A stretch of DNA of 64,000 nt from Bacillus_AB infantis_C. GTDB lineage: Bacteria > Bacillota > Bacilli > Bacillales > Cytobacillaceae. Below the pieces are notes generated by a model that saw only the letters and a list, made by a program, of their open reading frames with translations, did no database searches and was not told the DNA's origin. Positions 25,746 to 33,498 of this stretch are shown here, piece after piece (within the stretch, counting starts at the first letter, position 1; the number at the start of each line of letters is the position of its first letter). The stretch is from contig NZ_JBNILH010000001.1 in NCBI RefSeq assembly GCF_050107595.1, positions 496,001 through 560,000 of the forward strand, written 5' to 3'. A program made the translations under genes and the position numbers.

Positions 25746-26675
25746 GTGGAAACAGTTGCAGCCTTTTTGCCAAAAAATCTATCAGACAAGCTGAAAAATG
25801 TCCCTCCTGAAATGATGGAGCATCTTGAGGAAATCAGGATCAGGATTGGCAGGCCGCTTGAAGTGACAGCCAAAGGAATCCCCTGCTTCCTGCCCTATAC
25901 AGTTGGTGCAGAAGATGCTGTCCATTTAATGAATAAAATCAGCCATTTTTCAATCTACACATTGGAAGAAGAGCTTAAGAGGGGCTATATCACAATAGAG
26001 GGCGGGCACCGGGTCGGGCTTGCCGGAAAAGTCATTCTGGATGGAGGGAAGGTCAAGGCCATCCGTGATATCTCTTCCTTTAATATCAGGGTGGCTAGAG
26101 AGAAAATCGGGACAGCAGACAGGCTGATTCCCTATTTATATAGCAGCGGCTGGCTCCACACTATGATCGTCGGCCCGCCGCAGACAGGCAAGACAACGCT
26201 GCTCAGGGATATTGCCCGGATCGTCTCCTCTGGTGCACCGAAACCAGCTATTCCGGCACAGAAGGCCGGCATAGTGGACGAGCGGTCCGAGATTGCCGGA
26301 AGTGTCAGCGGCATTCCCCAGATGACCTTTGGCCCGAGGGTGGATGTCCTTGATGCCTGCCCAAAGGCGGAGGGGATGATGATGATGATCCGTTCCATGA
26401 GCCCGGATGTCCTGCTCGTTGATGAAATTGGGAGGCAAGAGGATGGGGAGGCCATCATGGAGGCTGTCCATGCGGGCATCAAGCTGATGATGACAACCCA
26501 TGGACGTTCATGGGAGGAAATAAAGAACAGGCCGACATTAAAGCAAATCCTTGAAAGCGGAATTTTTGAAAGATATGTGATTCTGGACCGGACAGGCGGC
26601 CCGGGGAATATTGCATCAATCCTGGACAAGTCAGGCAGGGAAATCCACAGGGAAGCGGCGGTGAACCTGGCATGA
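25746..26675 (+). CDS. spoIIIAA: SpoIIIAA, engulfment-stage AAA ATPase
   Basis: SpoIIIAA is a secretion-type ATPase of the SpoIIIA-SpoIIQ channel that links mother cell and forespore and keeps sigma-G active. It is 309 aa. Walker A (GPPQTGKTTL) is in the centre, followed by VDERSEIAG, and Walker B is in VLLVDEIGRQED. The start is GTG 25746, preceded by AAGGAGG. A longer frame from 25626 would run back through the sigma-E promoter. It overlaps spoIIIAB by 4 bp and heads the eight-gene operon. Confidence 0.95.
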   Translation: METVAAFLPKNLSDKLKNVPPEMMEHLEEIRIRIGRPLEVTAKGIPCFLPYTVGAEDAVHLMNKISHFSIYTLEEELKRGYITIEGGHRVGLAGKVILDGGKVKAIRDISSFNIRVAREKIGTADRLIPYLYSSGWLHTMIVGPPQTGKTTLLRDIARIVSSGAPKPAIPAQKAGIVDERSEIAGSVSGIPQMTFGPRVDVLDACPKAEGMMMMIRSMSPDVLLVDEIGRQEDGEAIMEAVHAGIKLMMTTHGRSWEEIKNRPTLKQILESGIFERYVILDRTGGPGNIASILDKSGREIHREAAVNLA

Positions 26676-27187
26676 TGAAGATCATCGGCGCCTGTTTCAT
26701 TATCCTGGCCACTACATGGGCGGGGTTTGAGGCATCAAAGCATTTGAACGAAAGGCCGCGCCAGCTGCGGCAGCTTAAATCCGCGCTTCAATCGCTGGAA
26801 GCTGAAATCATGTACGGCCATACACCGCTCCATGAAGCGGCAAGAAGGCTGGCTGCCCAGCTTTCGAAGCCGCTGTCCTGGTTTTTTGAATCTTTCTCAA
26901 AGAAGCTTACAGATTCGGAAACAACAGTCAAGGCTGCCTGGGAAGAAAGCCTGAAAGAGGTATGGAAGCTGACGGCCTTCAAGCAGGGAGAATTTGAGAT
27001 CATGAAGCAGTTCGGGGAGACACTCGGCCGCCATGACCGGTTTTCCCAGCAAAAACAAATCATGCTGGCACTCTCCCATTTGGAAAGGGAAGAAGCTGAT
27101 GCCTATGAAAGACAGGCAAAATACGAACGAATGGTAAAAAGCCTTGGATTCCTGTCAGGTCTCCTGTTGATCATTCTATTGATTTAA
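26672..27187 (+). CDS. spoIIIAB: SpoIIIAB
   Basis: This 171-aa membrane protein, the same length as in B. subtilis, has one N-terminal and one C-terminal transmembrane segment (KIIGACFIILATTWAGF and LGFLSGLLLIILLI). Between them is a long helical domain with the family stretch LKSALQSLEAEIMYGHTPL. It resembles the cytoplasmic domain of GspF-type platform proteins and is part of the SpoIIIA channel in the mother-cell membrane. ATG 26672 overlaps spoIIIAA (ATGA). Confidence 0.94.
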   Translation: MMKIIGACFIILATTWAGFEASKHLNERPRQLRQLKSALQSLEAEIMYGHTPLHEAARRLAAQLSKPLSWFFESFSKKLTDSETTVKAAWEESLKEVWKLTAFKQGEFEIMKQFGETLGRHDRFSQQKQIMLALSHLEREEADAYERQAKYERMVKSLGFLSGLLLIILLI

Positions 27188-27243
27188 ATCAGGGCTCGCA
27201 CACGATGCAAGGAATATTAAAGCAGCGTATAGGAGGAGAAATG

Positions 27244-27450
27244 ATGGGATTAGAGGTTGATATTATTTTTAAAATTGCCGGGGTCGGCATTGTAGTCGCC
27301 TTTTTGCACACCATTCTGGACCAGGTCGGAAAGAAAGAGTACGCACAGTGGGTCACCTTATTCGGTTTTATCTATATCTTGTTTATGGTCGCCTCGATTG
27401 TGGACGATCTCTTCCAGAAAATTAAGTCGGTCTTTTTATTTCAAGGATAA
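27244..27450 (+). CDS. spoIIIAC: SpoIIIAC
   Basis: This 68-aa membrane protein has two transmembrane helices. The sequence (IIFKIAGVGIVVAFLHTILD, KKEYAQWVTLFGFIYILFMV) is almost identical to B. subtilis SpoIIIAC. It is a small membrane component of the SpoIIIA channel. ATG 27244 was chosen over the adjacent ATG 27241 by spacing from TAGGAGG. SpoIIIAC and the N-terminal half of SpoIIIAD are similar to each other in this family. Confidence 0.93.
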   Translation: MGLEVDIIFKIAGVGIVVAFLHTILDQVGKKEYAQWVTLFGFIYILFMVASIVDDLFQKIKSVFLFQG

Positions 27451-27464
27451 GGGAGGGCTCAGCG

Positions 27465-27854
27465 ATTGAGATCTTTCAGATAGCAGGTATCTCGCTGGTA
27501 GCAACATTCCTAGCCCTTGTAGTAAAAGAGCAGAAGCCCAACTTTGCCTTTCTGCTCGTTGTCTTTACCGGATGCAGCATTTTCCTGTTTCTCGTTGACC
27601 AGATTTATGCCATCATCCACATGCTTGAGAAAATTGCAGTTAATGCCAAGGTGAATCTTGTCTATGTAGAAACGATCCTTAAAATCATCGGGATTGCTTA
27701 TATAGCTGAATTTGCCGCTCAGATAACGAAGGATGCAGGACAGGGTGCAATCGCATCAAAGATTGAGCTCGGCGGCAAAATACTGATCCTGGCGATGGCT
27801 ATCCCAATCCTGACTGTTCTGATAGAAACGATCATTCAGCTGATTCCCAGTTGA
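27465..27854 (+). CDS. spoIIIAD: SpoIIIAD, apparently starting at ATT
   Basis: This 129-aa membrane component of the SpoIIIA channel has conserved sequence from EIFQIAGISLVATFLALVV through KIELGGKILILAMAIPIL. No ATG, GTG or TTG exists in frame until ATG 27621, which would delete about 52 conserved residues including two transmembrane helices. The codon at 27465, eight bases after GGGAGG, is ATT and aligns near the start of B. subtilis SpoIIIAD. The overlapping TTG at 27466 is out of frame and stops after five codons. So either ATT is the initiator or the base call is wrong. Confidence 0.85.
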   Translation: MEIFQIAGISLVATFLALVVKEQKPNFAFLLVVFTGCSIFLFLVDQIYAIIHMLEKIAVNAKVNLVYVETILKIIGIAYIAEFAAQITKDAGQGAIASKIELGGKILILAMAIPILTVLIETIIQLIPS

Positions 27855-27892
27855 TGTCCCAGCAATCATGTTTCTTTAAATGAGGTGAAAAG

Positions 27893-29092
27893 ATGAAGCA
27901 GCGGCTGCCGTTTATTTTTCTAGTATTATTTCTCGCCACCTTCTGTGTGATGCCAGTTGTACAAGCCTCCGGGGAAAACGAAGGAGAGAACGGGCCCAGG
28001 GGGGCTGAGGCGCTGGTTGAGGCCCAGCTTGAAACCCTTGAGCTTGATGAGCTGAAAGGTTTTTGGGAAAAAGTTTCAACTGAATATGGCGGCTTTTTGC
28101 CGGAAAGCCAGAAAGGCAGTTTATATGAATTTATTAAGGGAGATAAAGAGTTTTCCCTGAAAGAGTGGATGCTCGGGGGAATGAAGTTTCTCTTTCATGA
28201 GTTTCTCGTCAATGGGAAGCTTCTCGGGTCTCTCATCATCCTGACAGTCTTCAGCATGTTTCTGCAGTCCCTTCAGAATTCTTTTGAAAAGAGCTCTGTC
28301 AGCAAGGCCGCCTATTCCATCATCTTTATGGTTCTGGTGATCATCGCACTGAACAGCTTCCGGGTTGCGGTTGATTACAGCATCGAAGCCATCAGCACGA
28401 TGACATCTTTCATCCTGGCTCTTGTCCCGCTCCTTTTGGCTCTGATCGCTTCGTCAGGCGGCCTGGTGTCAGCTGCATTTTTTCACCCTGTCATACTGTT
28501 CTTGATGAATATCAGCGGTATGTTCATTCAGTATGCGGTGCTGCCCCTTCTGTTTCTTTCGGCGGTCCTCAGCATTGTGAGTGTCCTTTCAGAGAATTAC
28601 AAGGTGACGCAGCTTGCCAATCTTCTGCGGAACTGGAGCATAGGCCTTTTGGGATTGTTCGTGACCATTTTCCTTGGAGTCATCTCAGTGCAGGGTGCTT
28701 CTGCCGCAATCACGGACGGGGTGACCTTGAGGACAGCGAAATTCATCACAGGAAATTTCATCCCCGTAATCGGAAGGATGTTCACGGATGCTACAGATAC
28801 GGTCATCAGTGCATCAGTGCTTTTGAAAAATACAGTCGGGATCGCGGGAGTCGCGATTCTGCTGATCATCGCAGCGTTTCCGGCAATCAAAATTCTTATG
28901 ATTGCTTTTATATATAAATTTGCAGCAGCTGTTCTCCAGCCGCTCGGCGGGGGCCCGGTCATCGCCTGCCTCGACATCATCAGCAAGAGCGTCATTTACG
29001 TATTTGCGGCACTCGCCCTTGTGTCTCTTATGTTTTTCCTAAGCATAACCGTCATAATCGCTGCAGGAAATCTGACCATGATGATGAGATAG
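27893..29092 (+). CDS. spoIIIAE: SpoIIIAE
   Basis: This is a 399-aa polytopic membrane protein with a cleavable-looking signal peptide (KQRLPFIFLVLFLATFCVMPVVQASG). A polar domain of about 80 residues follows, then six to eight transmembrane helices, ending VIIAAGNLTMMMR. It resembles permease-like membrane proteins and is an essential part of the SpoIIIA channel. ATG 27893 follows TGAGGTG, 38 bp after spoIIIAD. Confidence 0.95.
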   Translation: MKQRLPFIFLVLFLATFCVMPVVQASGENEGENGPRGAEALVEAQLETLELDELKGFWEKVSTEYGGFLPESQKGSLYEFIKGDKEFSLKEWMLGGMKFLFHEFLVNGKLLGSLIILTVFSMFLQSLQNSFEKSSVSKAAYSIIFMVLVIIALNSFRVAVDYSIEAISTMTSFILALVPLLLALIASSGGLVSAAFFHPVILFLMNISGMFIQYAVLPLLFLSAVLSIVSVLSENYKVTQLANLLRNWSIGLLGLFVTIFLGVISVQGASAAITDGVTLRTAKFITGNFIPVIGRMFTDATDTVISASVLLKNTVGIAGVAILLIIAAFPAIKILMIAFIYKFAAAVLQPLGGGPVIACLDIISKSVIYVFAALALVSLMFFLSITVIIAAGNLTMMMR

Positions 29093-29103
29093 GGGTGACC
29101 GAT

Positions 29104-29724
29104 ATGGATTTTATAAAAGAGTGGGTTACAAACATCATATTATTTGTTCTGCTGGCTACTGTTGTGGACATGCTCCTGCCGAATTCAAGCCTGCAGAAGT
29201 ATACGAAGATGGTAACCGGGCTGCTGCTGATCACAATCATCCTGTCTCCGGTCCTCAAGCTGTTTACGCAGGATCTTGAAGAAGCCATTGGGAAAATCAA
29301 TGTTTTTGAAACAGCGGAAGATGATAATATGGAAAATTTAATAGAAATGAAGAAAAAAGAAATACAAGCTTCAACCAGTGCATATATTTTAGAAGAAATG
29401 GCTGTCCAAATGAAAACGGACGCAGAAAAGGAGCTGATGGACCAGTACGGATTGGAAATTGAAGATGTCAGTCTAATCGTGGATGAAAATGATCAGAGTG
29501 CCTTCCCGGAAAATCTTGAGAGGGTCGCCATCCAGCTAAGGCAGCATGTTCCTGAAGAAAAAGCAGTCGAAGTGGTCTCCATGGTAGAAATCAATACGAA
29601 TCAACCCTTTCCATCTAGCACAGAAACAGATGAATCAAACAATATCGCTTCACTTCTTGCTCAAAAATGGAATATAAAGGAAGAATCTATCGAAGTCATG
29701 ATAGAAGGGGGGAACAAGGATTAA
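29104..29724 (+). CDS. spoIIIAF: SpoIIIAF
   Basis: This is a 206-aa protein, the B. subtilis length. Two N-terminal transmembrane helices (residues about 8-26 and 37-55) precede an intermembrane-space domain with a ring-building motif (RBM) fold, rich in acidic residues. It is known to form rings in the channel. ATG 29104 follows AGGGGTG. The GTG at 29095 lies within that ribosome site. Its TAA overlaps the spoIIIAG ATG (TAATG). Confidence 0.92.
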   Translation: MDFIKEWVTNIILFVLLATVVDMLLPNSSLQKYTKMVTGLLLITIILSPVLKLFTQDLEEAIGKINVFETAEDDNMENLIEMKKKEIQASTSAYILEEMAVQMKTDAEKELMDQYGLEIEDVSLIVDENDQSAFPENLERVAIQLRQHVPEEKAVEVVSMVEINTNQPFPSSTETDESNNIASLLAQKWNIKEESIEVMIEGGNKD

Positions 29725-30389
29725 TGGACAATGAAAAGGGGCCGCTGGCTTGGATAAAGAAACACCTGATGGGAAGCGGTGAAAATAAGAAGCAGGGAAA
29801 ATATCAATATTTGCTGATTGCCTTATTGTTCGGGGCAGCGATCATGCTCATCAGCAGCTCCTTTTTCAAGGAGGAAGCAGCTGGCGGGGTGCTTCCGGCT
29901 TTCAGCAGCCAGGGAGGGAAGGAAGCTGAAGATGTCCCGGCCTTTGGCCAGAAGAATACCGGCGGGAACGTGTCTATTACTGATTACGAAAAAGCTTATG
30001 AAGCCCAGCTGAAGGAAGCGCTCGATTCCATTATTGGTGTGGACGATGTTACTGTTGTTGTCAATGTGGATGCGACCGAGAAGAAGGTATTGGAAAAGAA
30101 CTCCACAACGAAGTCCCAAACGACCGATGAAACGGATCGGGAGGGCGGAAAAAGGAAAGTGGAGGATTTGTCCAAGGAAGACCAGCTGGTGATTATCAGA
30201 GATGGAGAAAAAGAGGTTCCGATAGTGGTTGAAACGAAGAAGCCTGTTATACGGGGAGTACTCGTCGTCGCTAAAGGGGCCGATAACATACAAGTAAAAA
30301 AGTGGATCATTGAGGCTGTCACGCGGTCGCTGGATGTGCCAAGCCACCGTGTAGCTGTAATGCCAAAAAAATCTAAGGGGGAATCCTGA
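29724..30389 (+). CDS. spoIIIAG: SpoIIIAG
   Basis: This 221-aa protein has a single transmembrane helix near residues 30-48 (YLLIALLFGAAIMLISS) and a large RBM domain in the space between the two membranes. It contains the conserved segments YEAQLKEALDSIIGVDDV and TKKPVIRGVLVVAKGADN. In B. subtilis SpoIIIAG forms a large 30-subunit ring. A Thr/Glu/Lys-rich insertion (about residues 118-150) corresponds to the known beta-triangle insertion. ATG 29724 follows AGGGGGG and overlaps the spoIIIAF stop. Confidence 0.94.
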   Translation: MDNEKGPLAWIKKHLMGSGENKKQGKYQYLLIALLFGAAIMLISSSFFKEEAAGGVLPAFSSQGGKEAEDVPAFGQKNTGGNVSITDYEKAYEAQLKEALDSIIGVDDVTVVVNVDATEKKVLEKNSTTKSQTTDETDREGGKRKVEDLSKEDQLVIIRDGEKEVPIVVETKKPVIRGVLVVAKGADNIQVKKWIIEAVTRSLDVPSHRVAVMPKKSKGES

Positions 30390-30390
30390 A

Positions 30391-30954
30391 ATGCTATTGA
30401 AAAAACAAACAGTCTGGCTTTTAACTATGCTAAGTTTAGTCGTCGTGCTCTCTGTCTACTACATTACTACACCTGAACAAAAAAGCAATGATCTGGCCGC
30501 AGTCGAGGAAAAGGCAAATGAAGAAACCGCAGGGGCAAAAGAGTCCTCAGCTGAAGAAACTGCTTCAGAAGATGGCGAAACAGTTATCTCCGGGGTTTCC
30601 AGCGATGAAATGTTCGAAACGCTCCGCATGCAGATGGAGGATGAGCGCAGCCGGATGGAAGAGGAACTGACCAATGTCATGGCATCCACAGATCTTTCCG
30701 CTGAGGAACGAAACGAAGCGAAGGAAAAAATCGATCAGCTTAGAGATGTTGCCCAAAAAGAAATTCTCCTTGAAACAGTCATCAAAGCCATGGACTATGA
30801 GGACGTCCTTGTAAGGGCAGACGGAGAAAAAGTCCGCATCACCATCAAATCAAAAGAACACTCGCCAACAGCCGCTAACGAAATCATTCAAATGGTAAAA
30901 GGCGAAATCCCGCAGCTCCAGGTAGCATCAGTAGAATTTGAACCTGGGAAATAG
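30391..30954 (+). CDS. spoIIIAH: SpoIIIAH
   Basis: This 187-aa protein has one N-terminal transmembrane helix (VWLLTMLSLVVVLSVYYI), a Glu/Ala/Ser-rich linker shorter than in B. subtilis, and a C-terminal YscJ/RBM-like domain. That domain binds forespore SpoIIQ across the intermembrane space. It ends the operon. Its TAG stop is immediately followed by repeat locus B (AAAAGCGG). Confidence 0.93.
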   Translation: MLLKKQTVWLLTMLSLVVVLSVYYITTPEQKSNDLAAVEEKANEETAGAKESSAEETASEDGETVISGVSSDEMFETLRMQMEDERSRMEEELTNVMASTDLSAEERNEAKEKIDQLRDVAQKEILLETVIKAMDYEDVLVRADGEKVRITIKSKEHSPTAANEIIQMVKGEIPQLQVASVEFEPGK

Positions 30955-31170
30955 AAAAGCGGAGGCGACTGTTCCAACAAGGAACGCAGGCTAAATGCGC
31001 CACGTCCTGTGGCAACGCCTGCATGACCCGCATCCTGCGGGCCTCAAGCATAAGGCGCTTTGGAATTGAAGGCGTCCTTTGCCTTCGGTTCCAAAGTGAC
31101 TTATGACTCGAGCACCTAGGAGCCGGAGCTGGACAAAAGAAAAGCGGGAGGCGCTTGCAGCCCTCTTGCC
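30954..31170 (+). repeat. Structured repeat, locus B (long form plus partial unit)
   Basis: A full unit runs from 30954 to about 31136, with the start of a second unit (GAAAAGCGGGAGGCGCTTG) from 31138. The arms are GCAGGC/GCCTGC (where loci A and C have GCAGAC/GTCTGC), GCCAC-gtcct-GTGGC, CCCGC-atcct-GCGGG, and CATAAG/CTTATG. A long hairpin has arms CTTTGGAA/TTCCAAAG (31058-31065, 31089-31096) with an inner GAAGGC/GCCTTC. It begins exactly at the spoIIIAH stop codon. Confidence 0.85.
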
Positions 31171-31190
31171 CGATTTGCAGGTCCACTATA

Positions 31191-31227
31191 AAAAGGCAGT
31201 GCATCCAGTGGTGTGCTGCCTTTTTAT
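31191..31227. terminator. Terminator between spoIIIA and the convergent MCP gene
   Basis: AAAAAGGCAG pairs with CTGCCTTTTT around a TGCATCCAGTGGTGTG apex. The A and T runs on either side allow it to work in both directions. Confidence 0.85.
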
Positions 31228-31282
31228 TTCCTTTGACATATGATAAGCATGCAGGGAGAGGTGGAATTTGTTGAGTATCAGC

Positions 31283-32764
31283 CTACTTTTTCTGAAACTC
31301 CACTAGTTCCTCCAGTGAATGATGCGCCTTTTTTATCGATGAGAATATGTTTTCGTTTTGTTTTGCCTGCTCTCCGACAGAGGCGGAAAGCTCTTCGAGG
31401 GCGGAGCTTGCCTGCTCGATCACAGAGCTGAATTCTGTGACTGCATTCCCGATCGAATGGGAAGATTCCTTGATTTGCCTAGTCATGGAGCTGTATCTTG
31501 CAATATCCTCTTTCAGTCTGATGAAGGCTGTGAAAATCTCCTCAAACGCCTGCTGGGTATCTGAAGTGAGTGTCAGGTTGCCGGTAATGGTTTTTCCTGC
31601 AGCTCCCAGGTCTTCTTTGGCGGCTTCTGTCTCTGAAATTACCTCCTGCAGATTTTCAGAAATCAGGATGGCCGTTTTCCTTGTCAGGTCGGCGAGCTTT
31701 CTGACTTCATCTGCCACTACTGCGAATCCCTTCCCGCGTTCTCCTGCTCTGGCAGCCTCAATGGATGCATTCAATGCAAGCATATTTGTCTGAGATGCTA
31801 TTTCCTGGATTGAATCGGTAAACGCCGCGGTATCCTGTATCCGCAGTGAAAGGCTGCTCATCTTCACAATTGCACTCTGCATCTCCTCATAAGATATGCT
31901 CATTTCTTCAGCCAATCTGCCTACCAGGGCATCGCCTGTTTGGGTGATCAGCTCGGCAGCAGCTGCATCCTGATGGAGTTTTTCCGAAAGGGTGGTAGTA
32001 TCTTCTGCCTGCTTGTTTGCAACTGCCAATGATTGGTTGATTCCCATGATTGCCCCGGCCTGGGTCTGCATTCCGGCGGAAACCTCGGCGATCGAGTGGG
32101 ACATGGAATATGCAGCCTCAAAGTTTTGGCCGCTCCTCTCTTTCACCTGTTCGATCATTTCAGAAATATCAGCTGTACTCTTGCCTATGGCCTTCCTGAT
32201 CTCCTGGTCGATTTTCAGCAGCTGTGCTGTCTTTTCCTGAGAAAGAACAATGTTCTCGGCCAGCTTGCGCGAAATGGAGAATTGAAATGAAAGTAGTACA
32301 GTTACTAATAGATAAAGCAGATAAACAGTCACATAATTTTTCATTTCCAATGGAAGGATGTCATGGTGTAGTGCTGCAAAGATTGTTATGAGTAAGATTC
32401 CAAGCAAAAAAGCCAGCCAGAGCAAGAGTGTATCCATATAGATGGCTGCCGCAGCAATGATGAAATATGCGAGGAAAAAAGCTGTTGGCGAGACGCTGTT
32501 TTCCATGATGATGAACATGACGGCAGTAATCAGGATCATGCTTGTGTACGGAACGATATGAATGGCGGATGGAATGCGGTGCAGCATCCAGACAACGCAG
32601 AAGCCTATGCCCCCGGCAATCAGAATGGCAAGGATGACAGCCAGTTCCTTTTTCATTATAATATCTACAGCAGCAGCCAGTATAACGCTTACAAAAGTCG
32701 ATTTGACAATCAGTGAATTTTTCCGGGCCAAATCTTCCCTTTTTATGCTCTCAAGCTTTTCCAT
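31283..32764 (-). CDS. Methyl-accepting chemotaxis-type receptor with a multi-TM sensor region
   Basis: This 493-aa protein has about six closely spaced N-terminal transmembrane helices (residues about 16-167) with almost no extracellular domain and no HAMP. A cytoplasmic coiled-coil signalling domain (about 200-493) follows. The hairpin tip reads SIQEIASQTNMLALNAS and continues into the highly conserved EAARAGERGKGFAVVADEVRKLA, which contacts CheA/CheW. A sensor buried in the membrane suggests a membrane-derived cue, but the ligand is unknown. ATG 32764 follows GGAGGAAACC. The gene is an insertion relative to the B. subtilis spoIIIAH-accB order. Confidence 0.88.
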   Translation of the reverse strand: MEKLESIKREDLARKNSLIVKSTFVSVILAAAVDIIMKKELAVILAILIAGGIGFCVVWMLHRIPSAIHIVPYTSMILITAVMFIIMENSVSPTAFFLAYFIIAAAAIYMDTLLLWLAFLLGILLITIFAALHHDILPLEMKNYVTVYLLYLLVTVLLSFQFSISRKLAENIVLSQEKTAQLLKIDQEIRKAIGKSTADISEMIEQVKERSGQNFEAAYSMSHSIAEVSAGMQTQAGAIMGINQSLAVANKQAEDTTTLSEKLHQDAAAAELITQTGDALVGRLAEEMSISYEEMQSAIVKMSSLSLRIQDTAAFTDSIQEIASQTNMLALNASIEAARAGERGKGFAVVADEVRKLADLTRKTAILISENLQEVISETEAAKEDLGAAGKTITGNLTLTSDTQQAFEEIFTAFIRLKEDIARYSSMTRQIKESSHSIGNAVTEFSSVIEQASSALEELSASVGEQAKQNENIFSSIKKAHHSLEELVEFQKK

Positions 32765-32911
32765 TATGGTTTCCTCCGTCGAAAAAAGTCTAATGCTGTA
32801 AGTTTCGCTGTGCATAGGCATATTTCCTCTGCGGAATTTCACAAAAATTGAAAAAAACATTAAAATAGAAGGGCAGAATGCAAAAAGGTCCTGCAGCTTG
32901 AAAGAAGCCGG

Positions 32912-32959
32912 TTGAACTTTGGTGTGGTCTTATCGTATGATATTAGTATCTAGTCATAA
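32912..32959 (+). promoter_or_regulatory. accBC promoter with a possible FapR operator
   Basis: TTGAAC (32912-32917), an 18-bp spacer, and TATGAT (32936-32941) form a good sigma-A promoter. Overlapping the expected start site, 32943-32959 reads TTAGTATCTAGTCATAA. Its left half matches the FapR half-site TTAGTA exactly and its right half matches TACTAA in 4 of 6 positions. FapR represses fatty-acid synthesis genes and is released by malonyl-CoA, the product of acetyl-CoA carboxylase. The operator call is tentative. Confidence 0.5.
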
Positions 32960-32988
32960 TTTATTTAGGACAAGGGGTGCCGAATGGT

Positions 32989-33486
32989 ATGTTAAAAGTA
33001 CAAGAAATACGCGAGCTGATTAAACTGGTTGATCAGTCTACAATTGATGAATTTGAATATGAGCATGAAGGATCAAAAATAAAAATGAAAAAAAGCGCGC
33101 TGGCAGAGGCTGTTGTTCAGCCTGCAGCAGTCCAAAGAGCCGTTGAGATTCCTGTCCAGCAGCCTGCTGCGCCTGCAGCTCCAATTCAGGAGGCAGCCCC
33201 GGCTGCCGTTCAGGAAGCTCCAAAAGAAACTGTACAGGATGCTGGCTTACATAAAATCACTTCGCCAATGGTGGGGACTTTCTATGCTTCTCCGTCTCCG
33301 GATGCTGATGTATACGTCAAGGCAGGTTCAAAAGTTTCCAAGGATTCTGTCGTATGCATTGTTGAAGCAATGAAGCTGTTCAACGAAATTGAAGCAGAAG
33401 TGAATGGGGAAATTGTGGAAATACTGGTGAAAGACGGCCAGCTGGTCGAATACGGACAGCCATTATTTTTGGTGAAGCCTGAGTAA
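32989..33486 (+). CDS. accB: Acetyl-CoA carboxylase biotin carboxyl carrier protein
   Basis: AccB carries the biotin that is carboxylated by AccC and passes CO2 to acetyl-CoA, committing carbon to fatty-acid synthesis. It is 165 aa with an N-terminal helical segment (VQEIRELIKLVDQSTIDEF), an Ala/Pro/Gln-rich flexible linker (about residues 42-80) and a C-terminal biotinyl domain. The biotinylated lysine is in EAMKLFNE (K129). ATG 32989 gives the family N-terminus. GTG 32977 is within the ribosome-site region. Confidence 0.97.
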   Translation: MLKVQEIRELIKLVDQSTIDEFEYEHEGSKIKMKKSALAEAVVQPAAVQRAVEIPVQQPAAPAAPIQEAAPAAVQEAPKETVQDAGLHKITSPMVGTFYASPSPDADVYVKAGSKVSKDSVVCIVEAMKLFNEIEAEVNGEIVEILVKDGQLVEYGQPLFLVKPE

Positions 33487-33498
33487 GGAGAGCTTTCG

